This document shows, in pieces, positions 35,241 through 45,600 of a DNA stretch of 63,405 bases. Within the stretch, counting starts at the first letter, position 1. Every line of letters begins with the position of its first letter. The notes under the pieces are model-generated. The model searched no databases and was not told where the DNA came from. It saw only the letters and a program-made list of their open reading frames with translations. Source of the DNA: Sedimentisphaerales bacterium (GTDB lineage Bacteria; Planctomycetota; Phycisphaerae; Sedimentisphaerales; Anaerobacaceae); the NCBI GenBank assembly GCA_016931715.1, contig JAFGEF010000123.1, positions 1 to 63,405 on the forward strand. Reading direction: 5' to 3'. A program made the translations under genes and the position numbers.

Positions 35241-36200
35241 CTACTGACAAATCTGATTAATAAAGTTTTTAACTGCAGCCACAGCTCTTGGATGCCGCAT
35301 ACGAATAATATCAACGCCGGCCTGCAGAAGACATGCAGCAGTCGCCGCTTCCCACATAGGGCCGCGATCTGCAGCGGAACCCCAGCCGGGTGCATCTGTA
35401 AGTTTGGCTTCCTTGGCACGCCATGATTCATTACCAACATCACAAATTGCGGGCATAGCCATCATTTTGTCTCCTGTAAGAGCGGCCATTCGCTGTCTCT
35501 CCTGTATCGAATACGCATATTCAATACCGTAACCTAACGCTCCAGTCGCCTGATAAGTAACAACTTTTTCCAGTGGAAAACCCATATCAGATACAAGAAT
35601 ATTAACTTGCTTTAAGATATTGATATCTAACGGAGCTTCTGATATCAAATAATGACCATCCGCCAAAGCTATTGCTGTAAGCGATTTATAATTGTTTTCC
35701 TTTACAGTACCAAGCAGGCAATTCTCACCTTTTGCTGCGCCGCTGACTTTCGGCATAACCAGATTATCTTTTTCGTCATTGCCGCAGCCCCATAAAATAA
35801 GAGGTACGCCTACTGCTTTTAAAACTTGTTCGGTGACTCTGACTGAATGACCGGCATCATAATTTGCGTTATCAGGATGAATACCATCGAATTTCAGACA
35901 TATTAAATCCGCCCCGAATTCTTCAACGCATTTTTTCGCCCAGTCAGATGGATTGTCCAATACTCCCTTATAAGGCTCACTTAAGACATCAGGCCAATTT
36001 CCAGGTTTGCAGTCGATAACATCCATAGCGATAACAGGCTTGGATTGTGACTGGTCCGGTCTGCCGCCATAAACGACATTTTTCGCTCCGCCGACTGTTA
36101 TAGTACAACTGCGTGAGCCGCCCTGTTCTTTGGTTGCCCCAAGTGTAATTCTATTTACCGAGCCTGTAAAACTGTCTGTAATTTCCGGTATCGGCATCAT
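35241..36200 (-). CDS. acsD: Corrinoid iron-sulfur protein small subunit (AcsD/CdhD)
   Basis: The 319-residue protein matches the small, cobalamin-holding TIM-barrel subunit of the corrinoid iron-sulfur protein, which carries the methyl group to acetyl-CoA synthase. Signatures include ITLGATKEQGGSRSCTITVG, GGAKNVVYGG, VKENNYKSLTAIALADGHYL and YQATGALGYGIEYAYSIQER. The large subunit (AcsC) and methyltransferase (AcsE) are not in the window. The ATG is preceded by TTGGGGTG. It follows a broken cooC-like gene. Confidence 0.95.
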   Translation of the reverse strand: MMPIPEITDSFTGSVNRITLGATKEQGGSRSCTITVGGAKNVVYGGRPDQSQSKPVIAMDVIDCKPGNWPDVLSEPYKGVLDNPSDWAKKCVEEFGADLICLKFDGIHPDNANYDAGHSVRVTEQVLKAVGVPLILWGCGNDEKDNLVMPKVSGAAKGENCLLGTVKENNYKSLTAIALADGHYLISEAPLDINILKQVNILVSDMGFPLEKVVTYQATGALGYGIEYAYSIQERQRMAALTGDKMMAMPAICDVGNESWRAKEAKLTDAPGWGSAADRGPMWEAATAACLLQAGVDIIRMRHPRAVAAVKNFINQICQ

Positions 36201-36263
36201 AATTTCACCCCAAAAAAATCTTTCTTTACGTGTTATTGTACATGATACGCTTCACATACAACA

Positions 36264-36707
36264 CTATACGCGTTTTAATACTTTCACCACCTCCAGGCAG
36301 GCGGGATTGTTTTTATCAAGCTCGAAAACATTTTCACCGCGAGAAGAGCTTTCAAAAACCTCCTTATCATAAGGGATACAGCCAAAAGTTTCAACCTCAT
36401 TCGGTGCAGTTTGTTCTTCATTTTGTACCGTTTTCAATTGCTTCTTTTCGTTAGCCTTTGTCCTGTTTGTATTACTGTTATTGCCGGAAGACAAACAAAC
36501 TGGTATCGAAATCTTCATTTCTGTCGTTTTATTCCAGATTATACCTTCAGACTCCACCCCCGGCGTTAATCCAAGACAGGAATTCGGGTCAGTGTCAACC
36601 GCAAGCACAGCGCCGCTCTTTTCCTGCTCAACCAGGTATCTTATTATCATTTCGGCTATAGTAGTCTTGTCTGAGCCGCCTTTGCCGCTAACTGCAATCG
36701 TTGTCAT
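36264..36707 (-). CDS. Degenerate CooC-like MinD/ParA-type ATPase, short form
   Basis: The 147-residue product starts MTTIAVSGKGGSDKTTIAEM, the beginning of a CooC (nickel-insertion ATPase for CODH/ACS), and ends FGCIPYDKEVFESSSRGENV and EVVKVLKRV, which resemble a CooC C-terminus. The usual length is about 250-260, so about 100 residues with the catalytic and Cys-containing middle are missing, replaced by a Ser/Asn/Lys-rich spacer of about 40 residues. Walker A also reads KGGSDKTT in place of KGGVGKTT. This looks like an internally deleted or decaying gene, or a truncated regulator. Confidence 0.7.
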   Translation of the reverse strand: MTTIAVSGKGGSDKTTIAEMIIRYLVEQEKSGAVLAVDTDPNSCLGLTPGVESEGIIWNKTTEMKISIPVCLSSGNNSNTNRTKANEKKQLKTVQNEEQTAPNEVETFGCIPYDKEVFESSSRGENVFELDKNNPACLEVVKVLKRV

Positions 36708-36841
36708 ATTTTTCTCAAAAAAATGAACTAAAGTGCCTAAAGTGTCTAAAGTGAACTAAAGTTGTACTATTTTGCTTCATGAACATCAGATTTTTTACTT
36801 ATTTCCGATCGACGTAAAAATTGCCAGTAATTCTCCACACT

Positions 36842-38758
36842 TTACTTTTTAACATCTCTCCCCGAAGGAAACAATGCCAAATCCGTGTGCGGCAGAAACT
36901 TCGCACGCATAAACTCTTCCATATATTCCCTGTGAGTCATCAGGTCAAAATATGTCATGCTTCCGGCGATTTGCTCAGCCTGCTTTTGTGCTTTTCTACT
37001 GAGTAAAACCGTTTTGGCGCCTGCGATTGAAGTATTTCCTACAAAATGAATTTTTTCAAAAGGCATATCGGGAAGCATCCCTATCGTAACAGCTTTTTTA
37101 ACATCGAGATAATTCCCGAAACCGCCCGCTAAATAAATTGCATCAAGATTTTTAGTTTCTACCTGAGTAGAGGCCATGAGAACTTTAATAGCCGCGAAAA
37201 CACCCGCTTTGGAACGAATCAGGTTATTTATATCCGCCTGCGTAATGACTATTTCCTTCTGCCCTGCGTTCGGGGAAACTATCTGGAACTGCAATCCTTC
37301 GTCACCATGTGATACTAATTCATTGCCGCCATGAGAAAAACGTCCCGTCCGGTCGATAATCCCGTGAGCAAATAATTCAGCAAGAATATCCAAAAGACCT
37401 GAGCCGCAAATGCCAATAGGAGGCTTTCTGCCGATTGTCTTAAATTCAATCGAACCATCATTACCAAAAGCAAATTTTTCTATCGCTCCATCCGCAGCTC
37501 TCATGCCATGCTTCACGCCGCTTCCCTCGAATGCCGGCCCGGCTGAACTTGAAGCACAAACCAGCCAATCTCTATTGCCAAGAACCACTTCGCCGTTTGT
37601 ACCGATATCAACAAATAATGAGATACCTTCCTTTGTGAAAATCTTTGTTGCCAGCACTCCGGCCACAATGTCACCGCCAACATAAGCAGCTACGCCTGGA
37701 ATGCAATACAGCAAACCATTTTTATTAATCCGCACCCCTGTTTCCGAAGCCTTTATTGGAGGAATAAAATTGGCGGAAGGAACGTAAGGCTCTCTGCGAA
37801 TTCGCCTGGCATCGAGTTTCAGCAGAAAATGCATCATCGCTGTATTGCCTGAACATAAAATCGCTGAAATATTATCAATATCAATGTTCTTCCTCGATGC
37901 CATCGCAGAAATAAGCTGATTTATATCATTTACAATTACGCTCTGCAACCTGTCGAAGGCGTTGTTTTCTTCCGCGTAAATTATCCTTCGGATGTAATCT
38001 TCGCCGAAACTTATTTGACTGTTATATGCAGCTTCGGTATCTATGGTGCTGCCATCCGTTAAGTCCACAAGATAAGCAACGACAGTTGTTGTGCCGACAT
38101 CTACGGCTGCGGCGTATCCCGTATTACAATTGTTGCCTGATTCGATACTGATAATTTCAAGTGCATCACCAGATTTGCCTGTCGTAACTGCGACTTTATA
38201 CCCCGAGCTTTGAAGCAATCCGGATAAGTTCTGAAGAATCTCCAAACCCGCTCTTATTTCAGTTGCCCCTGCCTGCTCGCGCAAAGCCATAAAAAGCCTT
38301 TCCTTATCGGCGGTATGGTCATGAACAGTAGGTGGTGACATTTCGATATATATTTTTTTGACTATAGGGTCAAATTCAAATAATCCTTCCTGAGTTTCGC
38401 ATGAGATTCTATTTATTTTTTGAGAATCGTCACTTATAAGAATTTGACTTGCCTGGGCGAATTGAGAATCCTGGACTATAACAGTTACATCATCCAGCAC
38501 TTTACTCTGACATGCCAGAACTGTTTTTTTATCTATTTCATCACGAGTAAGCAGAGAAGTCTGACCGCATTGAATTTTTTCGAGGCTATTAACTGCGACT
38601 TTGCATTTTCCACAATTACCATCACCTCCGCAAATGCTGTTGATATATATCCCCGCTTTATTCGCCGCTTCGAGGAGAGTTGTTCCGCGAGGCACTTTTA
38701 CTTTCCTGCCGAGCGGCTCGAAACGAACTATACAATTTTTTATATTTTTCTGTACCAT
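36842..38758 (-). CDS. acsV: Corrinoid activation protein AcsV/RACo-like (2Fe-2S plus ASKHA domain)
   Basis: The 638-residue protein has an N-terminal plant-type 2Fe-2S domain (Cys43, Cys49, Cys52, Cys83: SICGGDGNCGKCKV) and a C-terminal ASKHA-type ATPase with YAAAVDVGTTTVVAYLVDLT, FVDIGTNGEVVLGNRDW and YLAGGFGNYL (DUF4445). Such proteins use ATP to push an electron into the corrinoid protein, restoring Co(I) after accidental oxidation. It lies upstream of the cooC-like and acsD genes on the same strand. The ATG lacks a Shine-Dalgarno sequence. Confidence 0.93.
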   Translation of the reverse strand: MVQKNIKNCIVRFEPLGRKVKVPRGTTLLEAANKAGIYINSICGGDGNCGKCKVAVNSLEKIQCGQTSLLTRDEIDKKTVLACQSKVLDDVTVIVQDSQFAQASQILISDDSQKINRISCETQEGLFEFDPIVKKIYIEMSPPTVHDHTADKERLFMALREQAGATEIRAGLEILQNLSGLLQSSGYKVAVTTGKSGDALEIISIESGNNCNTGYAAAVDVGTTTVVAYLVDLTDGSTIDTEAAYNSQISFGEDYIRRIIYAEENNAFDRLQSVIVNDINQLISAMASRKNIDIDNISAILCSGNTAMMHFLLKLDARRIRREPYVPSANFIPPIKASETGVRINKNGLLYCIPGVAAYVGGDIVAGVLATKIFTKEGISLFVDIGTNGEVVLGNRDWLVCASSSAGPAFEGSGVKHGMRAADGAIEKFAFGNDGSIEFKTIGRKPPIGICGSGLLDILAELFAHGIIDRTGRFSHGGNELVSHGDEGLQFQIVSPNAGQKEIVITQADINNLIRSKAGVFAAIKVLMASTQVETKNLDAIYLAGGFGNYLDVKKAVTIGMLPDMPFEKIHFVGNTSIAGAKTVLLSRKAQKQAEQIAGSMTYFDLMTHREYMEEFMRAKFLPHTDLALFPSGRDVKK

Positions 38759-38783
38759 GATAAAAGGAATAAAAACCAGCGAA

Positions 38784-38972
38784 TCAAATCCAGACTTCCT
38801 TCAGATACTTCGGGAGCATCGAACACTCTCTCGGGCCGACAAGGACTTCCCAATGTGTTGCTTCTTCAATAGCAATCATATCGAGAATTTTTTCACCGTC
38901 AAGTCCAAGTTCTTCAGCTCTTTTCACAAAAGAATCCTTTATCTCTTCTTTAAGCATTTTCGGCATCCACAT
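38784..38972 (-). pseudogene. Short fragment resembling the C-terminal end of acetyl-CoA synthase (AcsB)
   Basis: A 62-codon frame encodes MWMPKMLKEEIKDSFVKRAE, then ELGLDGEKILDMIAIEEATH and a tail ending LPKYLKEVWI. The first 45 residues recall, from memory, the final part of the acetyl-CoA synthase beta subunit (WMPK-LKE, then RAEELG and DMIA-EE). The reading frame stays open for six codons upstream (VCCPF) before a TAA. It lies 25 bases before acsV in the same direction. I suspect a remnant of acsB left after deletion, but a small independent gene is possible. Confidence 0.35.
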
Positions 38973-39206
38973 AAAGGGGCAGCAAACCTTTTATTTCCTG
39001 CATTATTTTCTCAAAATCAGAAAACATAAATTTTCCGGAGCATTTTCTCATATATTTGTGGTAAAAGCAAGCAATCGGAGAGTAAAATACATGCAGAAAA
39101 CGAGTTTTATGAAATTTTTAACACAGGAAAGAATCTATATATATAAAAGTACATAAGGTCAAAAGTCATAAGAGCAGAAGTTTTTTTGCTCTTTCCGGGA
39201 AAACTT

Positions 39207-39752
39207 ATGGATGAAATAACGGCAGTTAAGGCAAGCCAGGCCAGCAACAGAGATGATTTTGGAGTTCTGATAGATCAGCATTATAAAAACATCTATCGCT
39301 TCGCGTATCATTGCACGGGAAATCACCAGGACGCGGATGATATTTGTCAGGAAACGTTTTTACGGGCTTTCGACCGGATCGGGCAGTTGAAAAATCATGA
39401 CAGCTTCCGGGAATGGATTTTTAAAATTGCATCGAATTTATCCAAAAAGCATATAAAAAAAATACGATTAAATAAAAATTTCACAGAAAAATCCGGTTCA
39501 TCAGGCAACCTTTATGAAAATAATGACATACTTCCGCTTGAAAACTTAACACAAAAGGAAAAGGCTTCGTTCATCCGGCAGCAGTTACAGGAAATGTCCG
39601 AGCGCCTGCGTATGGTAACAGTCCTTGTTCTTATGGAAGGTTTAGCCCAGAAAGAAGCCTCGAAGATATTAAATCGCTCAGAGCCGAGTATTTCACGCGA
39701 TTTAAACGAAGCAAAACAATGGCTCCAAAGCAGGCTTAGAAATTTAAAATGA
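39207..39752 (+). CDS. ECF-family RNA polymerase sigma factor
   Basis: The 181-residue protein has sigma region 2 (FGVLIDQHYKNIYRFAYHCT, then DADDICQETFLRAFDRI) and region 4 (MSERLRMVTVLVLMEGLAQK and SEPSISRDLNEAKQWL). It would direct RNA polymerase to a small regulon, probably including its own operon. The ATG at 39207 follows GGGA; a TTG at 39186 is a less likely start. The next gene, 12 bases on, is a single-pass membrane protein that could be the anti-sigma factor. Confidence 0.9.
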   Translation: MDEITAVKASQASNRDDFGVLIDQHYKNIYRFAYHCTGNHQDADDICQETFLRAFDRIGQLKNHDSFREWIFKIASNLSKKHIKKIRLNKNFTEKSGSSGNLYENNDILPLENLTQKEKASFIRQQLQEMSERLRMVTVLVLMEGLAQKEASKILNRSEPSISRDLNEAKQWLQSRLRNLK

Positions 39753-39764
39753 AGGAGTAATCCT

Positions 39765-40520
39765 ATGGATACAAATAAAAAAGACGAATTAAATGATATC
39801 TTAAAAGAAGCACACGAGAAAATTCAGCCTCGCGACTCATGGCAGGCTCTAAGAAACCGCATTGACGAGAGAATCAATAACAAAAACACCTCATCCGGCT
39901 TAATTACGAAACTTAATGGAAACATTTCCTTCTGGCGTCGAGCCGCTTTAGCCGCCGCTGCATGTCTGGTCATTACTTCAGCTTTGTTAATCTGCGTTAT
40001 TTTCGATAATAAACACCAAAGCAATTTTCCATATAAAGACAATCTTCTTGCCCAAAATCAGCTTGAGAATTTGAGTGAAGCATTTTCGCATGTTCAGGAT
40101 TTATTCGAGCAGAATTGCCCCTGGATGATAATTTCCGCCGCAGGCAAAGGCGAACTTGGCGATGAAAATCAGAAAATCATTGCAGCGGATAATAAGAAAC
40201 TAATCGTACTGCGACTGGCTGTGAACATCCCAAATGAAAATAATGCGCCGCAATATTTCGATGTCGTGACATTTGAAAACCAGCTTGTAACCTTCGATAT
40301 GCCTGTTACAGGTGACACAAATATGAACTTAACCCTAAAATCTGCTATTGTGAAAAATAACATGATTGAGGTGGAAATATACACCCAACTTAACAGCGGC
40401 GTGCCAACAAATAATATAGTGACTATCGCAAACGATTCTTTCAAGACGCTTGCCCGCGTAAAAGCCAATGGAAGCTGGATAAATATAAATGCCACAGGGC
40501 AATCTTTATCCAATATTTAA
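39765..40520 (+). CDS. Single-pass membrane protein, putative anti-sigma factor
   Basis: The 251-residue protein has a cytoplasmic N-terminal part of about 60 residues (DELNDILKEAHEKIQPRDSW), one membrane segment (about 64-86: AALAAAACLVITSALLICVI) and a large exported C-terminal domain of about 165 residues. The layout is that of a transmembrane anti-sigma factor. No HxxxCxxC zinc motif is seen, so it is not a classic ZAS protein. AAGGAG precedes the ATG. Role assigned by position next to the sigma gene. Confidence 0.65.
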   Translation: MDTNKKDELNDILKEAHEKIQPRDSWQALRNRIDERINNKNTSSGLITKLNGNISFWRRAALAAAACLVITSALLICVIFDNKHQSNFPYKDNLLAQNQLENLSEAFSHVQDLFEQNCPWMIISAAGKGELGDENQKIIAADNKKLIVLRLAVNIPNENNAPQYFDVVTFENQLVTFDMPVTGDTNMNLTLKSAIVKNNMIEVEIYTQLNSGVPTNNIVTIANDSFKTLARVKANGSWININATGQSLSNI

Positions 40521-40534
40521 TGAGGGACAAAACC

Positions 40535-41527
40535 ATGAAAGCAAAAATGAAAATAATAATCTTTTTCATGTCATCGTTTTTACTGCCGGTTTCCTTCTGT
40601 AAAGCATCGTTCTTTGTAATGAACCTGAAACAGGATTCGATTTATACTCCGGGCAATATAAATCTGACTATGAAACTGACCGAAGAAGCGAAAATCGAGA
40701 ACAATTACCAGTTCAAAGTAAGCATCTTCCTGACCGGAACACTTATCAGAGAACAAACAATCAAAGCAGACAGGGAAAAGCCTGTCAATTTCGAACTGAC
40801 TGTCCCTGAAGTTTTTGACAGAACCGAGGGACGCTGCCGCTGCGAACTGTTAATCGCAGAGAATTTTCTCGAAGCGCAGGAAGTGCCTCTGCTCTTATGG
40901 CCGTCTATCGGGCCGTATAAACAGGAGCGTATAAAAAATACAGAAATCTGGGTATATGACACTTCAGGTAAATTGTTAGAGCTTTTCGGAAAGATGGATA
41001 TCAAAGTAGTGGACGCTACCTTCAAGACGGCCAGGGACTTCGGCAAACCTGACATTGTTTTTGTCGGCGAAAATACAGACCCGAACAATATGCAAATACT
41101 GGCTGACGGTATAACATCCGCCAAAACCGAACCTGTCCTAATTTATCTCAGGCAGAAACAATTTCTAAAAGAATCAAAAATTGAAGTGCCTACTGACAAT
41201 AATTTATCAAAGACTATTGGTCTTATAAAAACCAATGTATTTATGGCAGGTCTGGATTTTCGTGATGTCACGACTCTTGCGAATAACTCACACTATTTGA
41301 AAATCAAAAAAGATGATGCAGACAAAATAATAAGGTCTTATGTTGATGAGGTGATAAAAGATGAAAAAAATCTCTACAGCTATTTATGCACGATTCGCCA
41401 GAAAAACCAGGTTGTAATCTATTGCCAGCTTCCTGTAACCGATGGCAATGACCCGAGAAGTGCCGTTCTGCTGAAAAATATTCTAAATTATACAGAATCT
41501 GTAATTAATGAAATAAAAGCGAAATAA
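40535..41527 (+). CDS. Exported hypothetical protein, 330 aa
   Basis: The protein has a signal peptide (MKAKMKIIIFFMSSFLLPVS, then FCKA) and a soluble exported part. The first 110 residues look like a beta-sandwich (NLTMKLTEEAKIENNYQFKV), the rest is alpha/beta with VWVYDTSGKLLELFGKMDIK-type strands. No family is recognised. GAGGGA precedes the ATG at 40535. It lies in the middle of the five-gene operon with gaps of 14 and 31 bases. Confidence 0.65.
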   Translation: MKAKMKIIIFFMSSFLLPVSFCKASFFVMNLKQDSIYTPGNINLTMKLTEEAKIENNYQFKVSIFLTGTLIREQTIKADREKPVNFELTVPEVFDRTEGRCRCELLIAENFLEAQEVPLLLWPSIGPYKQERIKNTEIWVYDTSGKLLELFGKMDIKVVDATFKTARDFGKPDIVFVGENTDPNNMQILADGITSAKTEPVLIYLRQKQFLKESKIEVPTDNNLSKTIGLIKTNVFMAGLDFRDVTTLANNSHYLKIKKDDADKIIRSYVDEVIKDEKNLYSYLCTIRQKNQVVIYCQLPVTDGNDPRSAVLLKNILNYTESVINEIKAK

Positions 41528-41558
41528 AAGCGTCTTACTAAACTGAAAGGGAACTATT

Positions 41559-42602
41559 ATGAAAACTCGATATTTAGGAATTTTTACTATCACCGTACTT
41601 TTGCAGTTCTGCGTTCTGAATGTCCGGGCATCAAGCAGCGCAGGCCAGGCTAACATCAGTGAAAAACCCCCCGCTCAAACACCGGAAACAGCAAAAGTTT
41701 CTATCGCAATTATCGATTTCGAGTCTCAGGCGCCCGGCAATCCTGAACTTGGAACGCAGTTGAGTGATATTCTTACCGCCCGATTGAGTATTTACGACCA
41801 GTTTCAGCTTGTCGAAAGAAAGAAGCTCGAAGATTTGCTCAGGGAGCACCAGTTAAACCTGACCGGAATGGTTGACACGCCGGATGCGATTAAGGCAGGC
41901 AAATTAATCGGCGCAAGAATACTCATATTCGGCATGGCTTTCGCTGTTGACAGGGACCTCTATATTGTAACAAAAATTGTCAGCACAGAAACCAGCCAGG
42001 TCAAAGGTACCCTCGCAAAGGGAAGCCTTGAAAGCAATCTATCGGAAATAATCGACCAGCTTGCAAATAATATTACAGATGGTCTTAATAAATGGACGGC
42101 TGAATTATTACAAAAAACGGAAAAACTCAACGATAAAGTCACAATGCTCAAACAGCGGCTTGAAGGTAAAAAACTGCCGACAGTCGCGATTATGATTAGT
42201 GAAACTCACGCAAACAGGCTCTCCGCCGCTGCTCCAGACCCGGCTGCTCAGACCGAGTTCAAGAAAATATTTAAGGAAGTCGGATTCGAGATTATCGAAG
42301 CGAATAAGGAAGAGCTTGCAAAATGGACTAAAGATTATAGTCTTGCCGGAGTGGATATAGTAATTACAGGTGAAGGTTTCAGCGAATTCGGGACAAGAAT
42401 AAACGGGCTGGTAAGCTGCAGTGCAAGACTCGAAGCACAGGCAACTAAAAAGGAAGACCACAAAATTATAAGTACAGAGCGAACAACAAAAAGAGCGGTA
42501 GATTTATCCGAAGCAATAGCCGCCAAAACCGCCCTCCAGGCCGCTGGAAGAGAACTGGCAATAAAAACCATTGAAAAAATCGCAGAAGGTATAAACATTT
42601 AA
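41559..42602 (+). CDS. CsgG/FlgO-like exported protein
   Basis: The 347-residue protein has a signal peptide ending near NVRASS and a CsgG-like domain: KVSIAIIDFESQAPGNPELG, LSDILTARLSIYDQFQLVER and LIGARILIFGMAFAVDRDLY. A second alpha/beta unit at about 210-345 follows a coiled-coil linker. CsgG-family proteins form secretion pores or act as periplasmic or outer-membrane assembly factors. No lipobox Cys is seen, unlike curli CsgG. AAGGGA lies before the ATG. Confidence 0.8.
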   Translation: MKTRYLGIFTITVLLQFCVLNVRASSSAGQANISEKPPAQTPETAKVSIAIIDFESQAPGNPELGTQLSDILTARLSIYDQFQLVERKKLEDLLREHQLNLTGMVDTPDAIKAGKLIGARILIFGMAFAVDRDLYIVTKIVSTETSQVKGTLAKGSLESNLSEIIDQLANNITDGLNKWTAELLQKTEKLNDKVTMLKQRLEGKKLPTVAIMISETHANRLSAAAPDPAAQTEFKKIFKEVGFEIIEANKEELAKWTKDYSLAGVDIVITGEGFSEFGTRINGLVSCSARLEAQATKKEDHKIISTERTTKRAVDLSEAIAAKTALQAAGRELAIKTIEKIAEGINI

Positions 42603-42633
42603 AGAAAAGTTTCTCTTGTAAAAGGTTCTAATT

Positions 42634-45600
42634 ATGAGATTGGCGGATAGTGAATTTATGAAAACTATAAGGAAATTTCAATATTTAACAGGTATAATTC
42701 TTGTTTGCGGCTCAGCTTTGTTTGCACAGGAAAAAGAAGAGGTACCTTCGCTTGCGATACTCGTTTATTGTGATGGAGGCAATCAGGACTTAGCTGATAA
42801 GCTGCAGCCGTTGATTGAAGCAGAAGCATCTTTACAGTGGGACGGCAGGCTCGTCGAGCGAGCGAAAATAGATAATCTCATAAATGAAATGAAACTTACT
42901 CGCTCCGGACTTTCTGATCCAAATACTCAATTACAGTTTGGCAAGATGATACCTATGGATTGCCTGCTGACTGTGCGAGTAAATAAAGAATCCGCTAAAA
43001 CAACGCTGTCTTTATTTCCCTCAACGACAATTATTCACGAAAAGGAATACAAAGAACGTCTTGAACCGCAATCGCTTTCGGTCAATATTGTCACTAACGC
43101 AATAAAAGCATACCGCGAGCATGAACGTGAAACAGATAAGCCTCAAATTTCTATAGGTTCGTTTTATGGCTTTGGATTGTCTAAACAATATTTTCATTTA
43201 GGTAACGATATTAGTGTTGAGGTTCGTAAGGAACTTGTTAAAAATAAAACGATTACTTTAACTGAGAGATTACTACCTTCCGACTTTTTAAGCGAGTTTG
43301 AATTAGCCCGAAGCGGTTTGACACAACACATAGCCCAAAATCTTTCGGCCCCTCCTTCGGATATTCTGCTATATGGGGAATTTAAAGCTAAACCAGAGCA
43401 GGATCTTTCCAAGCCAGCAGCTGAATTGAATTTTAAACTTTTTATTATTTCACCCACCAGTCTCTGTAAAAGTCGTAAAATAGAATTCTCTTGCTACAGT
43501 GACAAACCTGAAAAAGTTGTCGAACAGGCATTGTTATTAATAAAGCAATCAACGGATGAAATTAGTAAAAATCTTGATAATGGCCAAAAACGCTCTTTTT
43601 CAGAAAACGAATTTGAAGAATTCAAAAAGCAGGCTTTTCGTCTAATGCCTAATCCTCCTTCGGAAGATAATTATAGTGGGAATCAACTTGGTACACTTGA
43701 GGAACTGGAATTACCGCTACATATGTTAGAATGCGCAATGCTTTTTAAAGCTGATGATATTCAAACTCTTGTCTGCACAGGTACGATTCTTCATGGTTTG
43801 TCACGCGGATGGAGAAGAAACATTTCAGCATTGGAAGAAGAGGTCTTACATAAAGCTGCGATAGATTTTATAGAACGTGCATATTTTATAGAAAGTAACA
43901 ACAATACAAGACACAGCTACTGGAATATTTGCATTTATAACGGAAAAGGTTCTCCTCCACCAGATTGTTTCCATGCCGCACAATATATTTGGGACACTCG
44001 TAAATCAGAAGCGTGGGAACAACAAGATATATATTGGGCAGCAAGGAGACTTATTGAATTAGAGGCAAATATTAAAAAGAAATATGTTTTTTTTGCCGAG
44101 GTAATTCATGAAGGAAATGAAAGCAATTTTAAATTCTTTGGTATCTTATTTGAGATTTTATTAACACAAGCACATGAATCGAGAGATAATCTTCAGTCAA
44201 AACAAGAATATCTTGACGCTTTACAAGTATTGCTTGCTGATGATTATGAATCTATCCGTCTTACTGGTCACCTTCTCTATATGCGTCTTTATTTTGAAGG
44301 GCCAAATGAAAACATTAATATAACAAAAGCACCGATAGAATTTGCGGAACATTTTAAAACTGCGTTAAATATAACTATTGAGATTTCAAAACAGAATAAG
44401 TCTAACGAACTTAATAATTATTATATAGAAATTAACAGATTTTTTAATACATATGAAAAAGTGTTAAATAAATACAATTTAGAGGATGATTCTGACACTC
44501 TCAGAAAAACTTTTTCAGATTTAAAAACACAATCAAGTTATTCAAATTCTGTTTCAACCATTCTTTCAATGAATGATTTAAACTTACTGCTCCCCCAATT
44601 ATATGAACAAGGTAAGTATGAACAAGGCTATAAACTTATAATAGATCATTTTGAAAGTCCTGTCGGAAATAATGGTGTTTCAACAGTTAAAGCAAGGTTA
44701 ATAAGGTGGCTTAACAGCTTTTACTTTGCAATGAATGGATTATCTCCGATTAGCCTAAATCAACTTAACAAAATTGAATTTGATGATAATGCGACAGGAC
44801 AAGTACTAAAATTAATAACAATGGGAAATAATATATTTGGAATAAGAATAAATTATGTTTCTTCTAGTGGTAAATGTTTCAGATTGGCGTTAACAGACGA
44901 AAAGGCTAATATTTTGAAACAAATACCAAGTGGAGTATGTGATATTGCAGGAGCAGGAAAATATATTGGAATAGCAACACAAAAGAATGGCTTTCATTTA
45001 CTGGATATTGTAAGTAATGAAATACACAATTTCACACCGGGCAACTCCGGTTTCCCAAATGGAGATATAGAATATATATTCAGTTTTGACAACTCTTTTA
45101 TAATTGGTATTGAGGATGAGAATACATATATTTATTGTATGGAGCCAAACACATATAAAATTAAAGAAATAGACAAAAAAACGGATTTATTTGCCCAACT
45201 TCGACAGAAAATAGGAAAAAATAAAAATGCAAAAAATATCTTGGGTGTTTTAAATACCAGTTCATTTATTAAAGAAGTCAATGGGCATGTTTTAGAGTGG
45301 TCAAAAAGCAGTATTCCGACTCCTTCGAGACCTAACAATATAAAAAGCAAACAGCAAATAGTTGTTAGAAATTATGAAGAATTTCAGCCAACAACTTTTC
45401 TTATGCCAAGATCTAATTTTATGGATAATGTATTATTAACCTATCAGGGAATTGAACTTTCATATGTTAATGATTTTACATTGTGGAATAATTGGCTGAT
45501 TTTTGCCACAGCTAACGGTTTGTATATAAGCAAGATTTATTCGAACGAGGTAAATTGTCTTATTAGTGAACCTGATTTAATGTTTCATTCATTGTGTGAT

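Noticed and set aside
36264..36707. Normal ParA or MinD partition gene
   Set aside because: The surroundings (acsV, acsD) and the two ends fit CooC, and no ParB or parS site is near.
38420..38872. A 150-codon plus-strand frame opposite acsV
   Set aside because: Antisense to the confidently coded 2Fe-2S domain.
39186..39206. TTG start for the ECF sigma factor
   Set aside because: The ATG at 39207 has a GGGA six bases upstream and begins the conserved region at the usual distance.
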